This document shows positions 1 through 8,126 of a stretch of 64,000 nucleotides of DNA, piece after piece. The notes beneath the pieces are model-generated. The model did not search any database, was not told the DNA's origin, and worked only from the letters and a program-made list of their open reading frames with translations. The translations under genes were made by a program, and so were the position numbers. The first letter of the stretch is position 1. Every line of letters begins with the position of its first letter. The DNA is taken from NCBI GenBank assembly GCA_900142905.1, contig FSRV01000001.1, forward strand, positions 3,596,001 through 3,660,000, read 5' to 3'. This stretch comes from Burkholderia sp. GAS332 (GTDB lineage Bacteria; Pseudomonadota; Gammaproteobacteria; Burkholderiales; Burkholderiaceae).

Positions 1-1
1 G

Positions 2-298
2 ACGCTCGGCTTGCCCGGCGTATGCAAACGCGGGCCGGAAGTATTCGAGCGGATCGACGGCGCGCTGTTTGACCGCGTCGGCATCCCGTCGTGGACCACC
101 ACGGACAGCGTCGAGGCTTACATCGCCGCCGCCGTGCGCATGATCGACCAGCACGACGAGCGCACCGCGCTGCGGCAGCGTTTGATTGATACGCAGGCGG
201 TGCAGCGGTGCTTCGAAGGGCGGCCGCAGGCGTTCGGCGAATGCGTGCTGGAACTGATGCACGAAAACAAAAGCCGTCACGCGAACGGGACGGCTTGA
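2..298 (+). CDS. HMW1C-type cytoplasmic N-glycosyltransferase, C-terminal end (cut by left edge)
   Basis: Only the last ~98 codons are present. The reading frame is open from base 2 and ends in TGA at 296-298. The sequence follows the C-terminus of Haemophilus HMW1C as I remember it: the run TLGLPGVCKRG corresponds to TLGLVGVCKTG, followed by EVFERIDGALFDRVG and then a stretch ending DERTALRQRL. HMW1C-family enzymes (GT41-like fold) transfer glucose or other hexoses from UDP-sugars to asparagines of adhesins in the cytoplasm before secretion. The catalytic core lies outside the window, and any adhesin partner would be upstream of base 1. An O-GlcNAc-transferase-like TPR protein is the alternative, but the C-terminal match favours HMW1C. 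Confidence 0.75.
   Translation, partial: TLGLPGVCKRGPEVFERIDGALFDRVGIPSWTTTDSVEAYIAAAVRMIDQHDERTALRQRLIDTQAVQRCFEGRPQAFGECVLELMHENKSRHANGTA
271..296 (+). terminator. Possible terminator hairpin overlapping the glycosyltransferase stop
   Basis: AAGCCGTC at 271-278 pairs with GACGGCTT at 289-296 across a 10-base loop. It overlaps the last codons. No real T tract follows, so Rho-independent termination is only possible. Confidence 0.35.
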
Positions 299-396
299 GA
301 TTCGTCTTGCGCTAACCGGATCATGCCGTGTTCGTTGAGCACAGCATGAGGTACTCGCGGGGCGCTAGCCCGCGGCAACAGGCGCAACAGAAATGG

Positions 397-978
397 CTAC
401 TCGGCGGCTGAGCCGGCTACATCCGCCGGCTTGACGAGCTTTGCCGGCGCCAACCAGCTGAATACGCTCAGCGCCGAGCCGTGGAACGTGCACTCGGCCG
501 CAGCCGGCGTGCTGGTCTTCTTCGGCTTGGCCGATTTGAGCGCGGTTGCGTCAGCCCCCGACGCAGCAAGGCTCGCCGAAGCGGCGGTAGCACTTGAAGC
601 CGCGCCAGCCATCACACCGGAGGCAGCCGCAGCGTCCGAAGCAGCGGAAGCCACGGACACCGCGGACGCCGCGCGCACGTCCGACGCCGGGTGCGGCGCA
701 TTGGCCAATTTCGCGGCGGAAGCTGCCGCGGATGCCGCCGAGGCGGCCGCAACCTCCGAGGCCGTCATCACATGCTCGATCGATCCTTCAACGACCACCC
801 GCGAACCGTCGATACCGGCGCCAGTATGAGCGACCTTCAGCGTATCCGGCGACGTTTCAGCCAGCTTGCTTCGCATCAACTGCTCGCATGCGTCCGAGTT
901 CTTGTAGACGGCCGTGCAGGCCGCCAGCAGCGTGGCAGCCGTCGTGACGCAGACGATAGAGAGAATCCGAATCTTCAT
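397..978 (-). CDS. Ala/Ser-rich exported lipoprotein of unknown function
   Basis: I start at the ATG at 978 (MKIRILSIV), which gives a normal signal peptide with a lipobox ending LLAAC; an upstream ATG would add six residues. The mature protein opens with a folded-looking segment (CTAVYKNSDACEQLMRSKL, residues ~21-75) containing a second Cys. A long low-complexity Ala/Ser/Val block follows (~75-165), then a Lys/Pro-containing tail with another Cys. The Ala-rich block probably acts as a flexible spacer or cell-wall-spanning linker. It stands alone between the glycosyltransferase and the divergent cadD-like gene. I recognise no family. Confidence 0.7.
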   Translation of the reverse strand: MKIRILSIVCVTTAATLLAACTAVYKNSDACEQLMRSKLAETSPDTLKVAHTGAGIDGSRVVVEGSIEHVMTASEVAAASAASAAASAAKLANAPHPASDVRAASAVSVASAASDAAAASGVMAGAASSATAASASLAASGADATALKSAKPKKTSTPAAAECTFHGSALSVFSWLAPAKLVKPADVAGSAAE

Positions 979-1269
979 TGATGTTCCGTTTTTCAAGCCG
1001 TCGGCAATTGTAGCTTACGGGCTGGGGGATCGGCACCGCGCCGGCCACGTGGACGGCACAGGCAAAAGACGGCGCGGCGGCGCACCTGAACGTCCTGAAC
1101 CTCCGGGCGCACACATTGCGCGAGGCAAAGAGACGCACTGACCGCGACGCCTTGCATCGGCATCGTGTTGACCGGCCACCATATATCCGGCACGCTGCGG
1201 CCTCTTCAGCTGGACCCGCTTCCTGGGTACGGATCCGTTTTCCCACTGTGCATTGACCGGCTTTCCCGC

Positions 1270-1905
1270 ATGTTCAGCCTTGCCCTGCTCGCCGTCGCGG
1301 CTTACGCCGCCACCAATATCGACAACCTTTTCGTGCTGCTCGCCTTCCTTGGGGAAACGGGCGGCCAGCGGCGTCGCGTAATCGCCGGGCAGTTTGCCGG
1401 TTCGCTGACCTTGATCGTGGGATCGATTCTGCTGGCCGCGTTGTTGACACAACTCCCCACCGGCTATGTCGGTCTGCTCGGTATCTTGCCGATCAGCGTG
1501 GGGCTGAGCAAAGCGTGGACACGCTTTCGACCTGGCAACGCGAATCGGGAGAACGATACGCAAGCCACCGAGCGCACGCTAGCACCGGCCACGTCGGCTA
1601 CGGCCGGCGCAGGTTCGTCATGGTGGACCGTCGCGTGCGTGGCGGTCGCCAACGGCTCGGACAATCTCGCCGTCTACGTCCCCTTGTACGCGAGTCACTC
1701 GCACAGCGAGGGCACCTTCATCTCGCTGGTGTTCGTCGTGATGATCGGGCTATGGTGCGCGGGCGCGGTGTGGCTGGTGGAGCATCCGTTGCTGGGCGCG
1801 CCGATCCGGCGTTACGGTACCGCACTGCTCCCTCTGATCCTGGTGGTCATTGGCGTCTCGGTGATCGTGCAGAACGACACCTTGCGGATCGTGTTCGGCA
1901 TCTGA
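1270..1905 (+). CDS. CadD-family cadmium/cation transporter
   Basis: Inner-membrane protein of about 211 residues with six hydrophobic segments. The start at 1270 (MFSLALLAV) puts the first membrane helix at the N-terminus; upstream codons encode an unlikely hydrophilic extension. The signature NIDNLFVLLAFL near residue 16 and the second-half repeat VANGSDNLAVYVPLY are typical of the CadD family, in which conserved Asn-Asp pairs lie in helices 1 and 4 (LysE superfamily). Family members export or sequester cadmium and possibly other cations. A hydrophilic loop of ~40 residues separates the halves. No metal-responsive regulator sits beside it, so the substrate is uncertain. Confidence 0.75.
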   Translation: MFSLALLAVAAYAATNIDNLFVLLAFLGETGGQRRRVIAGQFAGSLTLIVGSILLAALLTQLPTGYVGLLGILPISVGLSKAWTRFRPGNANRENDTQATERTLAPATSATAGAGSSWWTVACVAVANGSDNLAVYVPLYASHSHSEGTFISLVFVVMIGLWCAGAVWLVEHPLLGAPIRRYGTALLPLILVVIGVSVIVQNDTLRIVFGI

Positions 1906-2057
1906 GGCGGACCCAGGGCCGGCGATCCGGTCGCCGGGACAATAGGGTGTGTCCGTGGGTGGTCGCGCCGGAGCATACGAAAACGCTACGGTCCGTGCCG
2001 GGATGCGCTGCTGCCAGCGCGCGATGCAGCACGACCGACTGTCGCCCGCGCGAACGC

Positions 2058-2387
2058 TCAGTTCGACGGCATTTGCGGCTGCACGTAGGTGCGCACGCCG
2101 GCGAGCGGCGAACCGTAACCACCCGCCTGGGTATTATTCGGCAACCCATTGACCAGTTGCGCGCGCGGATCGGTCGGATTCAGATTCAACTCGCCCGCCT
2201 GCTGGTTGCCGTGCGTCGGATATTCGCTGCCGCGCGCCGCGTTCGGCATCACGCGCGTACTGTTTTGCGGCGCGTTGATGTCGTCCTGCACGCTCAGGCC
2301 CTGTGCGCCAGCCTGCGCGGCGACGCCGCAAGCGACCGCGCACAGCAGAACCCCCACCACCCTCGATGTCCTCGATGTTCGTTTCAT
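2058..2387 (-). CDS. Small exported protein of unknown function
   Basis: The start at 2387 (MKRTSRTSR) has a GGAGG Shine-Dalgarno about five bases upstream and gives a cleavable signal peptide with an AQAGAQG cleavage region. The longer reading frame upstream lacks such signals. The mature ~80 residues are rich in Asn, Pro and Gly (NAPQNSTRV, NPTDPRAQLVNG, NNTQAGGYGSP) with no Cys, and are probably a small periplasmic protein. It is convergent with the cadD-like gene. No family recognised. Confidence 0.65.
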   Translation of the reverse strand: MKRTSRTSRVVGVLLCAVACGVAAQAGAQGLSVQDDINAPQNSTRVMPNAARGSEYPTHGNQQAGELNLNPTDPRAQLVNGLPNNTQAGGYGSPLAGVRTYVQPQMPSN

Positions 2388-2659
2388 ACCAGCCTCCGGC
2401 AAAGTGAAATGAAAGGCGATCAGGTCCGCGACACCCGTACAAGCGCGTGAGCGCGCGCGGCAGACGCTGATCACATCATTTATACGCGCTAGCTCGTCTT
2501 TCGGATTCGGCAAAATCTGCCCACTGACCGCAAAAGGGCCGAAGCGGCGCGCACCGTGCGCTGACCGAAGCCGCGGGGACGCAGCAAATGCCGCAGGCGC
2601 ATATCGTTATGTCGATTGGCGATTTCTTTCCAGGCAGATCGCGCCCGATAATGGGTGCC

Positions 2660-3526
2660 ATGAACACCCACCCCACTCCCCAAGCCCGCACGCTGCGCGC
2701 CACGCTCGCGGTGCTGAGCGCGGCGCTGCTGCTGGCCGCCTGCGCCGCCCCGACGGCGCCGACCTCCTCCGCGGCTGATTCTGCCTCGCTCGATGCCGCC
2801 ATTTCCGGGCCCCAGCGCAGCGACAAGAACCGCGCACGCGATGTCTACCGCCATCCGAAGGAAACGCTGCAGTTCTTCGGCGTGGCGCCGTCGCAAACGG
2901 TGCTGGAGATCGCGCCCGGCGGTGGCTGGTACACGGAAATACTCGCGCCCTATCTGCACGACCACGGCACACTGTACGAGGCGCAATACGACAGCCCGGA
3001 GGCTGCGTCGGCGGCCGAGGAACAGGCGGGCAGGGCGTCATTCGCACGCAAGCTGGCGGCCACGCCGGCGGTCTACGGCAATGTGGTGGTCGGCACGCTG
3101 CGAGCCGGCCAGTTCAGCGGCTTTCCGGCCGATGGCAACGTCGACGAGGTGCTGACTTTCCGCAATATCCACAACTGGATCAAGGACGGCCAGATCGACG
3201 CGAACCTGCGCGCCTTCTATGCGGCGCTTAAGCCGGGCGGCATCCTCGGTGTGGAGGAACATCGCGCGGCGCCGGGCACGTCCCTGCAACAGACCATCGA
3301 CTCCGGCTATGTGACCGAAGCCTATGTCATCGAACACGCGCGCGCGGCAGGGTTCGAATTGGCTGGCCAAAGCGAGGTGAACAGCAATCCCCGCGACACG
3401 AAAGATTATCCGCATGGCGTGTGGTCGCTGCCGCCCACGTATGAAGGCCACGACGTCGATCGGGCGAAATACGCGGCGATCGGCGAATCGGATCGCATGA
3501 CGTTGCGGTTCGTGAAACCCAGGTGA
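2660..3526 (+). CDS. Predicted SAM-dependent methyltransferase, exported lipoprotein form
   Basis: About 288 residues from the ATG at 2660. The N-terminus is a signal peptide with a lipobox (LLLAAC) and an Ala/Ser/Thr linker. The globular part contains a class I methyltransferase-like motif I, VLEIAPGGGWYTEIL, preceded by RHPKETLQFFGV. Later come DEVLTFRNIHNW and LKPGGILGVEEHRA (motif IV/post-IV regions). This matches the COG4798-like 'predicted methyltransferase' group found in many proteobacterial periplasmic proteins. What donor would be available outside the cytoplasm is unclear, so the enzymatic role is doubtful. It lies alone upstream of the leu leader, and a nested hairpin (3514-3549) overlaps its stop. 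Confidence 0.75.
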   Translation: MNTHPTPQARTLRATLAVLSAALLLAACAAPTAPTSSAADSASLDAAISGPQRSDKNRARDVYRHPKETLQFFGVAPSQTVLEIAPGGGWYTEILAPYLHDHGTLYEAQYDSPEAASAAEEQAGRASFARKLAATPAVYGNVVVGTLRAGQFSGFPADGNVDEVLTFRNIHNWIKDGQIDANLRAFYAALKPGGILGVEEHRAAPGTSLQQTIDSGYVTEAYVIEHARAAGFELAGQSEVNSNPRDTKDYPHGVWSLPPTYEGHDVDRAKYAAIGESDRMTLRFVKPR

Positions 3527-3549
3527 CGGGCATGACCCGTTCGGGTTTC
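3514..3549 (+). terminator. Nested hairpin at end of methyltransferase gene
   Basis: An outer stem GAAACCC (3514-3520) pairs with GGGTTTC (3543-3549). Inside it ACGGG (3526-3530) pairs with CCCGT (3536-3540). It spans the stop codon and is followed by no strong T tract. It could separate this gene from the leuA transcript. Confidence 0.35.
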
Positions 3550-3625
3550 AGCTCGCCCATGCCGGGCTAAGCCCCTCTGGCCGGCGCACGGTTTGCCGCA
3601 CCACGCTTGACGCGGCCCAAATAAT

Positions 3626-3724
3626 ATGTTCCTATGGCGCACTATGTACCGCGCCCAGACCATCCTATCGCTACTACTAGCCCGCTCTACCGGGCTAGGT
3701 CTGCTGCTGCGCGCTTCCATCTGA
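3626..3724 (+). CDS. leuL: Leucine leader peptide of the leuA attenuator
   Basis: A short reading frame ends in TGA at 3722-3724. It encodes 32 residues from ATG 3626, or 26 from the in-frame ATG at 3644; neither start has an obvious Shine-Dalgarno. The shorter form already holds eight leucines: Ile-Leu-Ser-Leu-Leu-Leu, then Gly-Leu-Gly-Leu-Leu-Leu. The first cluster uses the CTA codon four times (3665-3679), a rare leucine codon in such a high-GC genome, and the second cluster uses CTG. This is the composition expected of an attenuation sensor for charged tRNA-Leu. It lies 125 bases upstream of the leuA start and is followed by mutually exclusive hairpins, which supports the call strongly. 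Confidence 0.85.
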   Translation: MFLWRTMYRAQTILSLLLARSTGLGLLLRASI

Positions 3725-3801
3725 TACACCCGAAGCACCGCTCAATTCCCCAGTAACTGACCCAGCCCCGGTTTTCGACCGGCGGCCATGCTTTGTCTTT
3801 T
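3678..3801 (+). promoter_or_regulatory. leuA transcription attenuator (three alternative pairings)
   Basis: Three mutually exclusive stems can be drawn by hand. The 1:2 stem is TAGCCCG 3678-3684 with CGGGCTA 3691-3697 (7 perfect pairs). The 2:3 antiterminator is GGGCTAGGT 3692-3700 with ACCCAGCCC 3760-3768 (8 of 9 pairs). The 3:4 terminator is GCC-CCGGT 3765-3772 with ACCGG-C-GGC 3778-3786, followed by a T-rich run 3790-3801. A ribosome stalled at the CTA leucine codons 3671-3679 would cover strand 1, free strand 2 to pair with 3, and block the terminator. Reaching the stop codon would cover strand 2 and allow the terminator. Pairings were found by eye, without energy calculation. Confidence 0.75.
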
Positions 3802-3849
3802 CGTCGTCCGGTCCACAGCCCAGCTTGTCGAACCTTAAGGATGATGAAA

Positions 3850-5568
3850 ATGTTGAAGAACCCCGCGACCAAGTACAGCTCGTTCAAGCCCATCAATTTG
3901 ACGGACCGCCAGTGGCCGTCGCGCGTCATCACGCGCGCACCGATCTGGATGAGCACCGACCTGCGCGACGGCAATCAGGCGTTGTTCGAGCCGATGAACG
4001 CCGAGCGCAAGATGCGCATGTTCAAGACGCTGGTGCAGATCGGCTTCAAGGAAATCGAAGTCGCATTTCCGTCTGCCTCGCAGACCGACTTCAATTTCGT
4101 GCGTGAGCTGATCGAAGGCGGCCATATCCCCGACGACGTCACCATCGAAGTGTTGACGCAAGCGCGCGACGACCTGATCGAGCGCACCTTCGAATCCTTG
4201 CGTGGCGTCCCGCGCGCGATCGTCCATCTGTACAACGCCACGGCGCCGGAATTCCGCCGCATCGTGTTCGGCCTCGACAAGAGCGGTGTCAAGGAACTCG
4301 CGCAGAACGCCGCGCGTACGATGAAGCGTCTCGCCGACGCCGCGCCGGAAACGCACTTCACGCTGCAGTACAGCCCGGAAGTGTTCAGCGGCACCGAACT
4401 CGAATTCGCCAAGGAAGTGTGCGACGCCGTGTTCGACATCTGGCAACCGACGCCCGAGCACAAAGCGATCGTCAACCTGCCCGCTACCGTCGAAATGGCT
4501 ACGCCGAACGTCTACGCGGACCAGATCGAATGGATGCATCGCAATCTCGCGCGTCGCGATGCGTTGATCGTTTCGGTCCATCCGCATAACGATCGGGGCA
4601 CGGCCGTGGCGGCTGCGGAACTGGCGGTGATGGCGGGAGCGGATCGCGTCGAAGGGTGTCTGTTCGGCAATGGTGAACGCACCGGCAATGTCGATCTCGT
4701 GACGCTTGCTTTGAATCTGTACACGCAGGGTGTCGATCCTGAACTCGACTTTTCGAATATCAATGAAGTCGCGCGCACCGCTGAGGAATGCACGCAGTTG
4801 CCGGTGCATCCGCGTCATCCGTATGTCGGCGATCTCGTCTTCACCGCTTTCTCCGGGTCGCATCAGGATGCGATCAAGAAGGGTCTCGCCGTGCAGAAAC
4901 CGGATGCGCGCTGGGAAGTGCCTTATATGCCGATCGATCCGAGCGATCTCGGGCGGACTTATGATTCCGTCATTCGTGTGAATAGCCAGTCCGGCAAGGG
5001 CGGCATTGCGTACCTGCTCGAGCAGACTTATGGCGTGGTCTTGCCGCGCCGCCTGCAAGTCGACTTCAGCTCTGCTGTGCAGCGTCATACTGATGATAGC
5101 GGGCAGGAAGTGACGCCTTCGCAGATCTGGGAATTGTTCCAGCAGGAGTATGTGCACAGCGCTGCGCCGATTCACTATGTTGGGCATAGTTTGTCCGAGA
5201 GCGAGGGGCGCGAGCATATTAAGCTGACCGTTGACATCAAGGGTACGCGGCGCGTGCTGAACGGTGAAGGTAATGGGCCGCTTGATGCGTTGATGCACGC
5301 GATCGGTGTGCCGGTGCGGATTCAGCACTATGAAGAGCGTGCCTTGACTCAGGGTGCAGATGCTCGCGCTGTGGCGGTGGCTGAGATGGCGGGCGCTGAT
5401 GTGACTGGGAGTGCGTTTGGCGTTGGCATTGATGCCAATCTGGTGACCGCTTCTATTCGGGCTGTTATTAGTGGCGTGAATCGGGCTTATGCTCGGGCTA
5501 ATGTCGATGCGCAGGCGCGGTTTTTTGATGCTGCGATGAGCGACGACGTGGAGCGGGTGGCGGTTTGA
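3850..5568 (+). CDS. leuA: 2-isopropylmalate synthase, long (LeuA2-type) form
   Basis: Condenses acetyl-CoA with 2-oxoisovalerate, the committed step of leucine synthesis in the cytoplasm. I choose the ATG at 3850 (MLKNPATKY), which has AAGGA about nine bases upstream; ATGs at 3841 and 3844 are in frame but sit on top of that site. The protein is 572 residues, matching the long class. The TIM barrel starts at ~30 with [11 protein letters not shown] (metal-binding Asp) and includes [11 protein letters not shown] (metal-binding His) and the [12 protein letters not shown] loop. A linker leads to the C-terminal leucine-feedback domain (~440-572), rich in GVxVRIxxYxExA-type segments. It is preceded by a leucine attenuator. 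The final third has lower codon bias than the first. Confidence 0.95.
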   Translation: MLKNPATKYSSFKPINLTDRQWPSRVITRAPIWMSTDLRDGNQALFEPMNAERKMRMFKTLVQIGFKEIEVAFPSASQTDFNFVRELIEGGHIPDDVTIEVLTQARDDLIERTFESLRGVPRAIVHLYNATAPEFRRIVFGLDKSGVKELAQNAARTMKRLADAAPETHFTLQYSPEVFSGTELEFAKEVCDAVFDIWQPTPEHKAIVNLPATVEMATPNVYADQIEWMHRNLARRDALIVSVHPHNDRGTAVAAAELAVMAGADRVEGCLFGNGERTGNVDLVTLALNLYTQGVDPELDFSNINEVARTAEECTQLPVHPRHPYVGDLVFTAFSGSHQDAIKKGLAVQKPDARWEVPYMPIDPSDLGRTYDSVIRVNSQSGKGGIAYLLEQTYGVVLPRRLQVDFSSAVQRHTDDSGQEVTPSQIWELFQQEYVHSAAPIHYVGHSLSESEGREHIKLTVDIKGTRRVLNGEGNGPLDALMHAIGVPVRIQHYEERALTQGADARAVAVAEMAGADVTGSAFGVGIDANLVTASIRAVISGVNRAYARANVDAQARFFDAAMSDDVERVAV

Positions 5569-5801
5569 GGTGTTGGCCTTTCCTTGAATTGCTATCGGTC
5601 TATTAGCGTTGCCCCTGTGCGGGGCGGCACCTACTTTTCTTTGCCTGCCGCAAAGAAAAGTAGGCAAAAGAAAGCGGCTCGAACCCCCTGCTAAGCGGGT
5701 CCCCCGCACAGTCACGGTAGTGGTGCATCTGGAATCTGTGTTCTCGCACACTCCGCGTGAGTGACAAGGCAGTCATACTTCCGGCGGCGCTGCGCGCGCC
5801 G
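5569..5801 (+). repeat. Dispersed hairpin repeat, copy 1
   Basis: This begins directly after the leuA stop and is clearly homologous to 24859-25095 (same strand) and 25570-25837 (opposite strand). Shared landmarks in order are: TTGGCCTTTCCTTG; a hairpin GCCCC-TGTGC-GGGGC (5611-5625); a 15-bp perfect stem CCTACTTTTCTTTGC (5630-5644) with its complement at 5650-5664; GCTAAGCGGGTCCC; GTAGTGGTGCATCTGGAAT; and GTGACAAGGCA. No open frame is conserved between copies, so it is not a gene. It could fold as a multi-hairpin RNA at the 3' end of the leuA transcript. Confidence 0.85.
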
Positions 5802-5861
5802 TCGCGGTTTATGGGCGCCGTTTCGGATGCTCCCGCTAACTAACCTAAGCTCTGCAAATCA

Positions 5862-6839
5862 TCACGCACTGATTTCCGCCGCCGGTGCGGTCACCGTGAC
5901 CGCCTCGCGCAAACACGCCACAAAAGCCTGACAAGCAGCGCTCTGCTCCTTGTTCGACCGTACTGAAAAACCCACGGTGCCGAACGCCCCACTCTCCGGT
6001 AAATCCAGAATCCGCAACAACCCGGCATCCTCGAACTGCTGTGCCGCAACCCGCGGCATCAACGCAATCCGCGGCGTATCGAGCAACAAACCGATGTTCG
6101 TCAGCAGCGACAACGACTCCACGATATCCGTCGGCAATGGCAATCCCGCGGCCCGGAACAGGTGCTCCGCCGACAGTCGCGCGGGCGAATCAGGTGTCGG
6201 CAAAATCCACGGCGAGCCGACCAGTTCCGAGAGATGCGTCACGCCGGCCGGGGCGGCCCCATAGCCTTTGCCGACCACCACGCACATCGACTCGTCGAAC
6301 AACGCCTCGTGCGTCAACGGGAATGCACTCGCAATCGGCAGTTCACGCTCGGGCAAACGCCCGACGACGATGTCGAGGTCCCCCGTCGCCAACGCCGGAA
6401 ATAGATGCGCCGTCGTGCCCTCACGCACTGTCACCAGAACGTTCGGGGTACGCGCTTTCAACATCGCGATCGCAGTAGGCAATAGCCGCGCCGATGCCGA
6501 GATCAGCGTGCCGACGATCACGTGGCCGCTGGTGCCGAGCCGGAAGTCGTTGAGCTCGTCCGTCATGTAACGCAACTCCGCCATCAGCGACTTGACCCGC
6601 CGTCCGAGCAGCAAGCCCAGCTCAGTCGGCACGACACCGCGATTCGAGCGCGCGAACAGCGCGCCGTCAAAACATGATTCGAGTTCGTGAATAACCTTGG
6701 TGACGGCCGGCTGCGTCAAGCGCATCTCATTGGCCGCGCGCACCACGGAGCGCGTTTCCAGCACGCGCTCGAAGATCATCAGCTGATTGAGCTTCAGCTT
6801 GCGGATCAGGGAGATCTCGCTGAGCGGATTGGATTGCAT
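5862..6839 (-). CDS. LysR-family transcriptional regulator
   Basis: 325 residues, standard LysR length. A winged helix-turn-helix occupies ~15-75 (KLNQLMIFERVLETRSVVRAA, then LTQPAVTKVIHELE). The substrate-binding domain follows from ~100 (GHVIVGTLISAS, GDLDIVVGRLPE). The recognition-helix sequence TQPAVTKVIHELE resembles the GbpR/PcaQ branch, which often controls sugar or aromatic-acid catabolism, but no target operon lies next to it. It is transcribed toward repeat copy 1 and leuA. The ligand is not predictable from this sequence. Confidence 0.85.
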   Translation of the reverse strand: MQSNPLSEISLIRKLKLNQLMIFERVLETRSVVRAANEMRLTQPAVTKVIHELESCFDGALFARSNRGVVPTELGLLLGRRVKSLMAELRYMTDELNDFRLGTSGHVIVGTLISASARLLPTAIAMLKARTPNVLVTVREGTTAHLFPALATGDLDIVVGRLPERELPIASAFPLTHEALFDESMCVVVGKGYGAAPAGVTHLSELVGSPWILPTPDSPARLSAEHLFRAAGLPLPTDIVESLSLLTNIGLLLDTPRIALMPRVAAQQFEDAGLLRILDLPESGAFGTVGFSVRSNKEQSAACQAFVACLREAVTVTAPAAEISA

Positions 6840-7041
6840 GGCAGGGGTGGCCGGAAATCGATGATCCGCGATGGTAACAGCACAAAAGCGGCTCGCCGAT
6901 TAGGGGCTCCACTTGTTTACCCCACTTGGGCACACCGATTGCTTGATATCGCTCGCGGGCAATAAACCGTCAAAGCACACAGTGCCGACAACGAGCCGCC
7001 GTTTCGAACGTCAATCCAGCAATCCATCGGTGGGAGGTCCC

Positions 7042-7203
7042 ATGCTTCGATACGCTGCAATCTTCTTCATCATCGCGATCATCGCCGCGGTATTCGGCTT
7101 CGGCGGCATTGCCGCAGGCGCAGCAGAAATCGCCAAGGTCCTGTTCTTCATCTTCCTGGTGATCTTCCTCGTCACCTTGTTGATGGGCGTCATCCGACGC
7201 TGA
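7042..7203 (+). CDS. DUF1328 small membrane protein (YtjA-like)
   Basis: 53 residues from ATG 7042, which has a GGGAGGT ribosome-binding site five bases upstream. Two hydrophobic helices (residues ~2-22 and ~28-50) are linked by [14 protein letters not shown], the hallmark of the DUF1328/YtjA family of small inner-membrane proteins of unknown function, often linked to stress conditions. It is monocistronic and followed by a long imperfect hairpin shared with the convergent GNAT gene. Confidence 0.9.
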   Translation: MLRYAAIFFIIAIIAAVFGFGGIAAGAAEIAKVLFFIFLVIFLVTLLMGVIRR

Positions 7204-7254
7204 CCACCACATCACCCGGCTAGACGAAGAGACACCCGCATCGGCGCGAGGACC

Positions 7255-7302
7255 AGCAGCTCGTTGCAATACTTGCCATACGGTATTGCAAGAGTTGCTG
7301 CT
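7255..7302. terminator. Long imperfect inverted repeat between convergent genes
   Basis: AGCAGCTCGTTGCAATAC at 7255-7272 faces GTATTGCAAGAGTTGCTGCT at 7283-7302. The GTATTGCAA arm is perfect; the outer part pairs with a few bulges. The stem lies between the stop codons of two converging genes, so it could terminate both. TTTTAC follows on the plus side. Confidence 0.5.
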
Positions 7303-7335
7303 CGCACCGGGGGTTTTACTGCCTGGCCGCCGCTT

Positions 7336-7965
7336 TCACGCGGCGCGCGCAATCCTTGTCGGCACAGTCAACCGATGCGACCAGTTCGCCAGCGTGCGCG
7401 TCGCCACCGGCGGCTTGCTCAAAATCGCGCTGTCGTAATGCTTGCCGTCAAAGCGGACGAAATCGACAATCCGAAACCCCTGCCCTCTGTAAAACGTAAT
7501 CAGGTGCGCTGCCGGTTGCGGCGTGTCGAGCGCGAGTTCCGCGTACCCACGCGTCGCGGCCCAATGGTCGGCGAAAGCGATCAACAAAGTACCAATGCCC
7601 CGCGCCTGCCACACGGGCTCCACGCCGAACTGGCGCAAGCTGGCAATGTCGTCGCTCCGGTACAGCTCGCACGGCGACTCATGATCCGGTGCATACAGCG
7701 TCATCGTGCCGACAATGCGCCCCTCACAGACCGCCACGTAGCAATCGCCACGCGTCGCGCGTGAACGGGTCGTCTCCACCGTTTGATCCACACAGGTGCA
7801 ATTCAGCCCCATCGCACCGAGTCGTGTAAATGCCCGATGCAGCAGCGCGGTCAACGCAACGTACGAATCGCGCGCCGGATCGAAGCGGCGCAGTTCGACA
7901 CGGCCCACGCCGTGACACACGTAGGCGATACGGACGGGTTGTTGCGTCGTTGCACGTTGCTTCAC
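7336..7965 (-). CDS. GNAT-family N-acetyltransferase
   Basis: About 209 residues. I prefer the GTG at 7965 because AGGTG lies six bases upstream; a GTG at 7974 is also in frame. The C-terminal half has the GNAT core: GRIVGTMTLY (beta 4 region), FGVEPVWQARGIGTLLIAFADHWA (acetyl-CoA motif A, R/Q-x-x-G-x-G form) and ITFYRGQGFRIVDFVRF (motif B). The N-terminal half supplies RRFDPARDSYVALTALLHRAF. The substrate is unknown. It is an isolated gene convergent with the DUF1328 gene. Confidence 0.85.
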   Translation of the reverse strand: MKQRATTQQPVRIAYVCHGVGRVELRRFDPARDSYVALTALLHRAFTRLGAMGLNCTCVDQTVETTRSRATRGDCYVAVCEGRIVGTMTLYAPDHESPCELYRSDDIASLRQFGVEPVWQARGIGTLLIAFADHWAATRGYAELALDTPQPAAHLITFYRGQGFRIVDFVRFDGKHYDSAILSKPPVATRTLANWSHRLTVPTRIARAA

Positions 7966-8126
7966 GTTGATCACCTCGCGCTGTCAGGATGCACGAAGTG
8001 TAGAATTCGCGACTAAGCGTCTCAAGAAAAAATGTCGTAAAAACTCACAGGAGACAGCGTGCCAATGCGCGCTCGTGTGCGTGCTGAGATGCCCGCCAAA
8101 CAGTTGGCCGGCAGGCTGCCCGCGCA

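Noticed and set aside
3835..5751. 638-codon open frame antisense to leuA
   Set aside because: It lies opposite a certain leuA gene and reads as His/Arg-rich low-information sequence, a GC-driven shadow.
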